Shown: positions 56,885-64,000 of the stretch, piece after piece | Layout: every line of letters begins with the position of its first letter | Position numbering within the stretch: position 1 is the stretch's first letter | Source: Phyto melanocephala | Taxonomy: Eukaryota > Arthropoda > Insecta > Diptera > Rhinophoridae | NCBI GenBank assembly: GCA_941918925.1 | Contig: OW799236.1 | Span: 86,826,213-86,890,212 of the forward strand | Direction: 5' to 3' | Length of the DNA: 64,000 nucleotides | Position numbers and translations under genes: made by a program | The notes under the pieces: generated by a model | Database searches by the model: none | Seen by the model: only the letters and a program-made list of their open reading frames with translations | Told to the model about the DNA's origin: nothing

Positions 56885-57480
56885 GCCATCATGGTATAAT
56901 CAGAAACGAAGAAGCCATTAAATTATCCAAAATGGAATCATTTTTAAATACCATCAGCTTGGAGAATGCTAAATCCTTTCAGAAGTTCAGATATGTCTTT
57001 ACGGTTTGAGCGATACAGGAAAACGTCAGAAAGTGACAAAATAGTGCTATCGATAAGGTAACCATCCAACGGGTGACCCAAATCTTGAAAAATCAAAGAG
57101 ATTTTAAAACTAAGTAGGTTAACTCTTATTGGCGTAAACAGCGTAATAACAGTTCACACGAAGATGAGTACTCATCAAGCTCGCATGGAACTGTCAGCTG
57201 CAGCAACATGTAGAATATGCAAGAAGGGGATGATACTTTGGAACACTACTTTTGTCAGTATCCTGCATTGGGGCATATTATACACGAGGACTTTAAGATG
57301 GACACTGTGCCAAATTTTCAATATTTAAGAAATTCAAATTGAAAAACCCTAAGGAATGGCATTGAAGGAATTGGGCTCTTAACATAATCATAATATTCGC
57401 TGAGTTTGAGATTATGGTATTATAGAGGAATTTTTAGTTGGTTTAAAGCCCACAACATGCCAATTGAGCATACCGTGTCT
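56885..57480 (+). pseudogene. LINE-A relic (end of RNase H to 3' UTR)
   Basis: Plus-strand frames give HHGIIRNEEAIKLSKMESFL, NTISLENAKSFQKF and EHYFCQYPALGHII, then HEDFKMDTVPNFQYLRNSN. These align with HHGLIGNEKADKLSKMGALL, STITLENAKPLKRF, VHYLCHCPAFGHIR and VDNMPNLEYLGNSN of the intact LINE-A. The catalytic EKAD is changed to EEAI. The fragment ends with a remnant of the CACAACATGCCAATTGAGCA 3' UTR block. Frameshifts and stops are present. Confidence 0.88.
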
Positions 57481-57499
57481 AGTTAAAATTGATATTATA

Positions 57500-58720
57500 T
57501 CCTGCAGTTCCTATAAGGTACATAGGGCCATGTCTAGTTATGTACTTAGTAAGTTTTAAATTCTACTTCCAAATATATTATGTATTACCTTTTGCTTTAA
57601 TAGAATTTCGGTCTAATTTATGGCAGTACTTTCAAATCTATGTAAATACTACAACCATAATGATATTCTAAGCAATAAAACCATAATCACATTTAAATTA
57701 CAAACAACTTACTAATACTAAATATGAAAAGACTACCTCGTCGACATTAAAAAGTAACATCAATAAATCCCTGTCAATCACATGCGTGACATGGCTGTCA
57801 TCATCAGTGCACGCAAAATGAACCAAAAACAGCAACCGAAAATCACAAGTAAATTTTTGTTTGCCCTCTTTTTGTTACCCAACTAAATTGTATTTATTTA
57901 GTTGAAACAATGCCGACAACGTTTTACAGTTTTCAGCAACATCGTCTAAGTAAAACCTAAGACACGTTCTGGGCTAAAGAGATGGTTAAAGTATCCATGC
58001 AGCCACTACAAAGATTCTCTTAGTCAGACTTACATTCGTACAAGTACTTGGCAAATCGAAAAGGCAAGAAGTTAAAGTTGTTTTCAGTTCTTTTAAGCGG
58101 AACTGATTACAAAGAAATATGTGTTTTAACTAAAAGTTAGGTCTCATTTCAATATGACAAAAACGCGTGACAAAAATGAGTTTTTTTTTTTTGTCTCTTT
58201 ATTCTCAACTTTGTATTTGCCGTAGACATCTGTGCAACTTGAGCTCTACTGTGATATTTTTATGAGAAGAAATAAAATAATGATGATTTCTTTTATGGGG
58301 TGATTTAGATTTTTTGTTCTATAAGTAAGATAATCAATCATATTTTTTTTCCAAGATTTTTTAATGTTTGTAAATATGATCAGCATAGATGCGTGTGGCT
58401 GAATATGAATTAAAAAGGTAATAGTGATACACTACGTCTTATTTTCGAATGAAAACATTACGAAATGACAAATTTAAAGTATACACACACTAAAATTATT
58501 TTTTATTTGCAAATAACTAACTCCCAAAGCCAATGGGTTTTCAAAAGCAAGGAAACACTACACACACTAGTAGTAGTTTTTAGGTACGCTAAGGCATACC
58601 TTTACAGTTTCTGGGTAAACATACTGAATGATAAAGAAAAACATTTTAAATTAAAGCAAAAATTATTAATTTCATTTTAACCTAACGACATCATTATGTA
58701 TTTCTGTTTAGAACACAATA
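57500..58720. other. No recognisable gene
   Basis: AT-rich DNA. Frames at 57489-57671 and 58465-58680 carry no recognisable motif. Confidence 0.5.
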
Positions 58721-58729
58721 TGAGAGAAT

Positions 58730-59060
58730 GAAGACATGTCAAATGATTGAATCCTTAGCGTACTGCCGATTCATAAAAATGAAAGCAAGATAGTTGGCCT
58801 TAACTACCGCAAAATAAGTCTCCTCTTCACCGCATATAAAATTATGCTAATTATTATGAGTGAATGATAACTCGCCGATCAGATCCAATCCTATCAATGT
58901 GACTGAAAGCCTACTTAGTCGACAATCGATCAAGCCTTCACCCTGCTACAAGTTCTGGAAAAGACCCACGAAAACCAAATCAACACGTACCACATTTTCG
59001 TTGATTACAAGTTAACATTTAACACTTTGATAAATAAGAAACTTAATACCGTTGCTGTTA
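58730..59060 (+). pseudogene. RTE/CR1-type reverse-transcriptase fragment
   Basis: Plus-strand frames give KIVGLNYRKISLLFTAYKIM followed by a decayed stretch, then STIDQAFTLLQVLEKTHENQ and INTYHIFVDYKLTFNTL. These are the RT blocks NYR.ISLL..AYKI, G.R..RST.DQ.FTL and F(V/I)DY...FD. The first catalytic aspartate in the FVDY block is retained. Upstream and downstream sequence is not recognisable. It could belong to the same broad family as the 21.2-kb fragment, which covers the preceding region of the protein. Confidence 0.78.
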
Positions 59061-59069
59061 AGTAATGCT

Positions 59070-59520
59070 TAGTAATCATAATGATAAGAATTACTTTATT
59101 TTATATAAGTGAAATAATGATTAAATTATTTTCAGTTTTGCATGATAACTAATTGATTACGATTACAAAAAATCTTCTGCATTAAAATCATATTGCAATA
59201 ATTGTCTTAATAATGAACATCACTAAATCGTGAATAAAATCGTAACTTGCTCACCAATTTCATTGAGAAGAATTTATATTGTTGTGAATGTTTTTAGTTA
59301 TACGGTTCTATGCAAAAAATTAACGTTTGTTTTAGTTTGTCTTTTAATAAATTTTTTAAGAAAAAAAATTATTAAAAATATTTATTTTTAGTAAAACTTC
59401 ATGAATATCTCTGCAACTGCAGGGCGTATTTAGAAATAATATTAACATAATTTAAAAAGAATTTTTTGCAGAAATTTTAATTTTCTTTTAAATTGAATTT
59501 GATAAAACGTTTTGAAGTTA
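59070..59520. other. No recognisable gene
   Basis: AT-rich DNA between the RT fragment and SINE copy 3. Confidence 0.5.
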
Positions 59521-59532
59521 TACTAATAAATG

Positions 59533-59743
59533 GGTGCCCAGGCAGGCTAGTCAGTAGTGTACTGGTCTGATAGTCTGAGAGTTTCGGGTTCGATTCACGC
59601 CAGAGACTCTGAACTGGTCGGCTTCTCTTATTTTCTATTATATTCCTTCTATTCAATTCTATTCTATTCAGTTGTCACAAAGGGATCAATATGATGGATT
59701 CAAGTGAGCTGCACAACAGCTGCCTGTTCTGCCTACCTACCTC
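59533..59743 (+). repeat. tRNA-derived SINE, copy 3, with target duplication
   Basis: The head reads GGTGCCCAGGCAGGCTAGTC and the B box region is CGGGTTCGATTCACGCC, one change from consensus. The tail is CTGCCTGTTCTGCCTACCTA-CC. Target duplications TACTAATAAATG (59521-59532) and TACTAATATATG (59744-59755) match at 11 of 12 positions. The 3' half is of the same type as copies 1 and 2 (AAGGGATCAATATGATGG, AAGTGAGCTGCACAACAGC). Confidence 0.92.
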
Positions 59744-59759
59744 TACTAATATATGTCGT

Positions 59760-60096
59760 TGCACTACCTTAATTTTAAACAAAACAGAGCCAACCTAAAA
59801 AATGCAGTGCACTTTCGTTTTTAGCACCGCAAATAATCCAAGAATCGACTGTCAGATTTACAACAAAAAATACATAGTTTGCGCACTTTTTAGAGCAGTT
59901 TGACTTTTGTTCTCTTTCAAAAAATAAATGAAACTTTTAAAATAATCAAATAAATATAATTAAAAGTAATCGTACTTTGTTTTTGATTAATTTTTATTAT
60001 TTATGGTAATTTTAAATAATCCCTATTATATTTTGATTAATTGTAAGTGCAATCAATTGGTAATCAGAAAATTTTTACTACGAAATAGTGTGAATA
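59760..60096. other. No recognisable gene
   Basis: AT-rich DNA between SINE copies 3 and 4. Confidence 0.5.
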
Positions 60097-60106
60097 AGCG
60101 AACCAC

Positions 60107-60318
60107 CAGTGCCCCGGTGGACTAGTCAGTAGTTCAGCTGATCTGCTAGCTTGGGGTTGCGGGTTCGATTCCCGCCAGAGACTCTGGACTAGTCTGCTTC
60201 TCTTTCTCTTCTATTCTAACTATTCTATTTATATCAAGCGCACAACATACCAATTGGCCATAAGTGTATACCTGTCGTGGGTTCGGGCTTTTAGTACCCC
60301 TTCTTTTCAACCTAACCT
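60107..60318 (+). repeat. tRNA-derived SINE, copy 4, carrying the LINE-A 3' tail
   Basis: The head (GTGCCCCGGTGGACTAGTCA) and perfect B box (GGTTCGATTCC) are those of copy 2, through CAGAGACTCTGGACTAGTCT-GC. From about 60235 the sequence switches to GCGCACAACATACCAATTGG, AAGTGTATACCTGTCGTGGG and a TTTTCAACCTAACCTA tail. That is the LINE-A 3' UTR and not the 3' half of the other copies. Candidate target duplications AGCGAACCAC (60097-60106) and AGCGGAGCAC (60319-60328) match at 8 of 10 positions and would flank the whole composite. Confidence 0.88.
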
Positions 60319-60419
60319 AGCGGAGCACATCTGAAATGTAATGCATTAGTATTTATTTTTGGCATATGAGAAGCAATGCAAACGCTTACTGAGTTTCAAC
60401 GTTCCGTAGTTGGCAAATC

Positions 60420-61790
60420 AACTTAAAATAATATATGTGACAGCGCATACAGAAAGGGACCAAAGCGTAAAAAAAAACAATTTTCACTTTTTTTTTTTTT
60501 TTTTGTTGTGGACAACATCTGAGCATCGAGTTATGTTTTTCCCCGAGCCCAATTACTTACACCAGTGCAAATATTTGAACATATATTTGATGAAGACATT
60601 ATTAATTTGATTATAAACGAATCAATCCAACTTAAGAAATCTGAAACTTTCTTCTGAAGAACTAAAAGTATTCATCGAAACATTGTATCCATCCGGAAAT
60701 AATTCCATCCTGAGTAAGCAATCTTATTGGGAGAATCCACCAGATCTTCGAAAGGATCTAGTTGTGAATGATATAAGAAGAGACCGTTTTTTTGGATTTA
60801 TCCAAAAATATTCATTATGCTGACAATACACAAATTAATTCTGAAGACAAAATGTGGAAATTACGTTCACTTATGAATTTGGTCAAAAGTCGCTTGTTAA
60901 AATTATTTGTTCCGGAACAGCACTTAGATTTTGATTAAAGCATGGTCGCATATTTTGGACGACACAGTTGCAGTCAAGTAATAAGAGGAAAGCCCATACG
61001 CTTCGGATATTAAGTTTGATTTTTGAATACACCAAGTGGATATTGAATTAATTTTGAGGTATATCAAGGAAAAAATACGCAACGTAATGATTAATATGAA
61101 GAAGGCAAGTACAAATGTTGGACAAGCTTTCAGAAAAAATCTAATTTAGCATATAAATTATATATTGATAATTTATTTACATCAATGAGTTTACTTTCTC
61201 ATCTCAAATATAAGGGATATGGTGCTACCGAAACGTTGCGCAAAAATACAATTCCAAAAGATTCTCCAATAACTAAACCAAATAAGTTGAAAAAAAACTA
61301 GAGGTACATATGCAAATAAACTATGTCAGAATAAAAATACTATAATAGTTAAATGTGTTGATAACTCTGTGGTGACAATTGCTTCTACGGTTTTCAAGGT
61401 AAAAATGGTATTGATAAATTTCTACATTGATTATAGGTGTTGTAATGCATGTATCTTTATGAAAAATAGTGGACAAAATATTTCACAGTTAGAATTTAGG
61501 CGCTATATAGTAAGTCACTACTTAGTATGATACATAATCACACCTGTTGATCCAGATCGCCTTAAAATTTCAAATTTTTCCAGTATATCTTTAAAAGTAT
61601 TTAATTATTTACTTTTAGATGCAAGAGATAAAAGATGAAGAGAATGAAACTAAGTGTCATTAGGCAATATACGAAGATGTGCGGGGAAGGATGTTCGAAA
61701 ACAGTGAGAAACAAATGCTGTAAATCTAATGTTAGGTTACGTATTGAGTGCTTTATAAATTTCCATACAAAATAGTACTTATTTTTCTTA
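60420..61790 (+). pseudogene. Second piggyBac-type transposase pseudogene (different family)
   Basis: Plus-strand frames give FEHIFDEDIINLIINESIQ, NLSSEELKVFI in a decayed frame, KQSYWENPPDLRKDLVVNDI and RRDRFFGFIQK. Next is DKMWKLRSLMNLVKSRLLKL, then FVPEQHLDFD (first catalytic Asp, the following Glu codon now a stop), then SMVAYFGRHS and VIRGKPIRFG. YIDNLFTSMSLLSHLKYKGY (second Asp) follows, then GQNISQLEFRRYIVSHYL. The C-terminal cysteine-rich domain, in another frame, is RRCAGK...NKCCKSNVRLRIECFINF. The third Asp block is lost to an indel. The family differs from the one at 43-45 kb in orientation, termini and sequence, and is closer to PGBD-type proteins with the FRR.I...YL ending. Confidence 0.9.
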
Positions 61791-62005
61791 AATTTAGTTT
61801 TTGATATAAAATAACTATGATTTAAAATAAATATAACGAAGTTTGTATAAAAACATTTCATCCTTTTCATTTTTTTCCCATAAACGCCTAGCGTTATCAT
61901 ATAATCACAATCAGTATCCTGAATACTGAAAAAAATTTGTAATTTTTTTTTGATATTATATTTAACTAGACCATAATAAATATACCTAAGTTGTTGTTTT
62001 TTAAA

Positions 62006-62032
62006 GAAAAAAATTATTCCGGCACTAAAGGG
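62006..62032 (+). repeat. Right terminal repeat of the second piggyBac element
   Basis: ATTCCGGCACTAAAGGG (62016-62032) is followed directly by TTAA (62033-62036). Read inward it starts CCCTTTAGTGCCGGAAT. The C-run start and TTAA flank are typical for piggyBac right ends, about 240 bp beyond the transposase C-terminus. A matching left end was not found upstream of 60420, so the element is truncated on the left. Confidence 0.75.
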
Positions 62033-62039
62033 TTAAATA

Positions 62040-62560
62040 TGGCCATTACACTAGTATGTTATTAGAAAAATATGAACGTGGAATTATTTTCAAGTTACAC
62101 ACATTAAAAATAATTTGTCTTTGTATTTAGGATACTGTTTTCAGCGAAATTTGTCATGTTATTCCATTACATAAATATATGTTGCAATTTTATATCAAAA
62201 ATATTTTTCTGTTGTTGTATTTGATGTTCCATGCTCCTTTGAATTTTTGTTTCATACGAACAAGAAATAAAAATATAATCAGCAAAATAGATCAAATCGT
62301 TCACAAGTGATGCTCATGCATACATGCAGAAATTGTATATCAAATTAATTTTCTTTTATATTTTTGATTAATTTCAAAATTTAAACATTCAACAATTTTT
62401 TTTTTGTTAGTTTTCAAACGCAAAACATTAAATATCTTGAAACAAAAAATATTTGACTTAGACCACTTTCACAATTAAGGGCACAATTATTTGTAAAATT
62501 AATTGAATACAAATTATTAAAAAAAAAATTGTTTGTTTTTAGGGTTTTTTGTGGCAATTC
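62040..62560. other. No recognisable gene
   Basis: AT-rich DNA between the piggyBac end and the MITE. Confidence 0.5.
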
Positions 62561-62567
62561 GTTTACT

Positions 62568-62992
62568 TACCCAGCAAAAATTTATTTTGTACCGGTAAGC
62601 AGTAAAAAAAAATCATGCCTTCTTATAGCGCAATATTAGAGCGCATTCGAGGGTGCTATAAATGGAAGTCAGAAATTTCTATTAAATATATTTAATTTTT
62701 TATAAAATAACTTACTGAACTTCTTTCGCTTACGAGGATGCAGGAATGTAAGCGAATGATTACCTCTCTTACTGTAGTTCTTAAAAAATTTATTGAAAAC
62801 ACATAAAAGAGACATGATATTACTGCATTAACCATGTGTGAATATAGCAAATAATTAGAGCATCAAAGAGCCCTACCAAGTGGGACATCTCATATAAAAA
62901 TCATGCCTTCCTGAAGCAGGTTGGGAAAGGAGAGTACATTTGTCTCTCCCTTACAAACCTGCTTCCGGGTATGCAGTAATTTTTGCTGGGTA
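62568..62992. mobile_element. 425-bp MITE-like element with 15-bp perfect TIRs
   Basis: TACCCAGCAAAAATT at 62568-62582 is matched by its exact complement at 62978-62992. Just inside, ACCGGTAAGCAG on the left and ACCCGGAAGCAGG on the right (other strand) extend the similarity. No coding sequence is inside. No convincing target duplication was found. An internal hairpin (CAGGTTGGGAAAGGAGAG...CTCTCCCTTACAAACCTG, 62916-62962) is also visible. A fragment of the same family is at 22209-22252. Confidence 0.72.
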
Positions 62993-62999
62993 CGAAATG

Positions 63000-63448
63000 A
63001 CAGCAACAAAAAAACTCTGTACATACCGAATTAATAAATACTTTGTCAACATTATTTACACTTTGATTGATCGTTGAAAACTTAAAAAGCCAATATTGAG
63101 AAATGTAATTTCAGATTTTTATTTATTTAGTTCGATATGTACAGTCTTCTGCTTTTTCTTTTTCTACAGTTTTTATTTTCATTACAGTTTAGTTTTAAAT
63201 TAAAAATTAATTTAGAACACTACCACAGTTTTTTTTTCTAAACGGTGACTTAGAGTAATACGAGTAGCATCAGAAAGTTTATACTAAATTTAGTACCTCC
63301 ATGTGTATTTAAGAAAAGAGAAAAGCTTTAAAACTGACACTAACCGCTGTGAAAAAGATTTTTTTATTAAATATAAAAAAAAAAACTTTCTCATTCTTTC
63401 GTACATAAGAATAGTAATCAAATTATTAAAAAAACTCTCTGGTAACTA
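63000..63448. other. No recognisable gene
   Basis: AT-rich DNA, nothing recognised. Confidence 0.5.
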
Positions 63449-63820
63449 GTGCTCCAAATTATGATGAAGATGAATATACAAATTATAATTGTGATGTTTG
63501 GTCGTTGTCTAGGCAATTTATTAAAATTGACAGAATGGCAAAACAAGAAAAAAATTGACAACAATTTTTACTCTGGAATTTATAATTTTCCACAAGTAAT
63601 TGGCTTTAATTGCCAGCAAATTAGAAAACAGCAAAACGAAACAGACTCTCAACAGCAAAACTACTTGCAAACAAGGCAAGTAGTAAAAAAAGAAAATCTG
63701 CTCAAATTTGCCACCAATCAACCAACCACTTATACAGACATTCAGTCAACCTCATCATCAGCCAGCAGACTCATTTATTCATTCAACCAGCCTAGACACA
63801 TCTTTAAAATGTTATTTTAA
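63449..63820 (+). CDS. Unrecognised 123-codon open frame, Gln/Asn/Ser-rich, doubtful
   Basis: The frame from the ATG at 63449 has 123 codons and a C-terminal part rich in Gln, Asn, Thr and Ser (residues about 55-110). I recognise no domain, signal peptide or relation to a known family. It lies about 110 bp upstream of the candidate acceptor at 63931 and could equally be intronic DNA that happens to be open because CAA/CAG-rich stretches lack stops. Treat it as hypothetical; I would not annotate it as a gene without transcript evidence. Confidence 0.15.
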   Translation: MLQIMMKMNIQIIIVMFGRCLGNLLKLTEWQNKKKIDNNFYSGIYNFPQVIGFNCQQIRKQQNETDSQQQNYLQTRQVVKKENLLKFATNQPTTYTDIQSTSSSASRLIYSFNQPRHIFKMLF

Positions 63821-63932
63821 TCAATTTTTTTTTCATTTTTCATAACTACTGAATTATGTTTAGGTCTCTTTTTAAATCGTTTTTACTACATTTTTAGTGT
63901 TCATTTTGGTTTTTTTGTTCACTCAATTTCAG

Positions 63933-64000
63933 TGTAAATCTAAGTTTACAAGATGTGGCGGCTTAAGCAGTTTTGGAGTAGCTTCAACCAGCAGCGTTTT
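63933..64000 (+). CDS. Candidate start-containing exon of a host gene (partial, runs off the window)
   Basis: A pyrimidine-rich stretch (TTTTTTTGTTCACTCAATTT) followed by CAG ending at 63932 is a good 3' splice acceptor. The sequence after it is distinctly less AT-rich. The first ATG, at 63953, opens a frame with no stop up to the window end, giving MWRLKQFWSSFNQQRF (16 codons). Under this reading 63933-63952 would be the end of the 5' UTR and the CDS would start at 63953. An alternative is a downstream coding exon in the frame starting directly at 63933, which is also open (CKSKFTRCGGLSS...). I do not recognise the protein. Confidence 0.4.

Overview
This window looks like euchromatic, AT-rich, non-coding DNA (intergenic or long-intron) from a higher fly (Diptera, Brachycera, probably a calyptrate/muscoid). 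The evidence is a retropseudogene of ribosomal protein S12 that reads like the fly protein, several copies of a DINE-1/INE-1/mini-me-like (Helentron-associated) repeat whose 3' end reads TATAGCGCTCTTACTTGTTTT, and dipteran-style piggyBac, Harbinger, Tc1/mariner and RNase H-bearing LINE relics. I see no complete host gene. The only candidate host coding sequence is at the extreme right edge: a polypyrimidine tract and AG acceptor (63931-63932), followed by an ATG at 63953 that stays open for 16 codons to the end of the window. If real, most of the window is 5' flank or a large 5' intron of that plus-strand gene.

Layout. 2.1-3.4 kb: mariner-like relic interrupted by a LINE 3' fragment. 4.5-6.8 kb: DINE-like fragments, a short tandem repeat, an ACAT microsatellite, a 498-bp TIR element and an R1-type LINE 3' end. 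6.83-7.74 kb: a PIF/Harbinger deletion derivative with 25-bp TIRs. 9.1-10.0 kb: a tRNA-like SINE relic and the RpS12 retropseudogene. 12.16 kb: a 117-bp fold-back MITE. 13.6-14.5 kb: LINE RNase H relic with a 3' hairpin. 16.8-17.6, 21.2-21.7 and 24.2-24.9 kb: further LINE and transposase relics. 25.97-26.54, 30.33-31.09 and 31.85-32.4 kb: DINE-like copies. 27.66-30.26 kb: the youngest element, a 5'-truncated LINE with an intact 811-codon ORF and a perfect 12-bp target-site duplication. 36.58-37.47 kb: a Helitron-like element carrying five 120-bp tandem units. 37.5-38.3 and 41.6-42.5 kb: mariner-like transposase relics. 43.03-45.06 kb: a near-complete degenerate piggyBac element. 46.2-47.0 kb: a 756-bp element with 51-bp TIRs. 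51.1-52.9 kb: a tandemly duplicated LINE fragment. 53.05-55.77 kb: a LINE reverse-transcriptase fragment split by a 2.1-kb solo LTR. 56.3-60.3 kb: four tRNA-derived SINE copies plus LINE fragments. 60.4-62.03 kb: a second, different piggyBac. 62.57-62.99 kb: another MITE.

Relationships. The element at 27.7-30.3 kb (called LINE-A here) has degenerate relatives at 16.8, 24.4, 45.7 and 56.9 kb. Its 3' end, ending in CCTAA-type repeats, is also the 3' tail of one SINE copy (60.1-60.3 kb), while the other SINE copies carry a different tail. This points to a SINE family that uses or exchanges LINE-derived tails. Several insertions are nested with readable target-site duplications, so the order of events can be reconstructed. 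I found no CRISPR array, operon or other bacterial feature.
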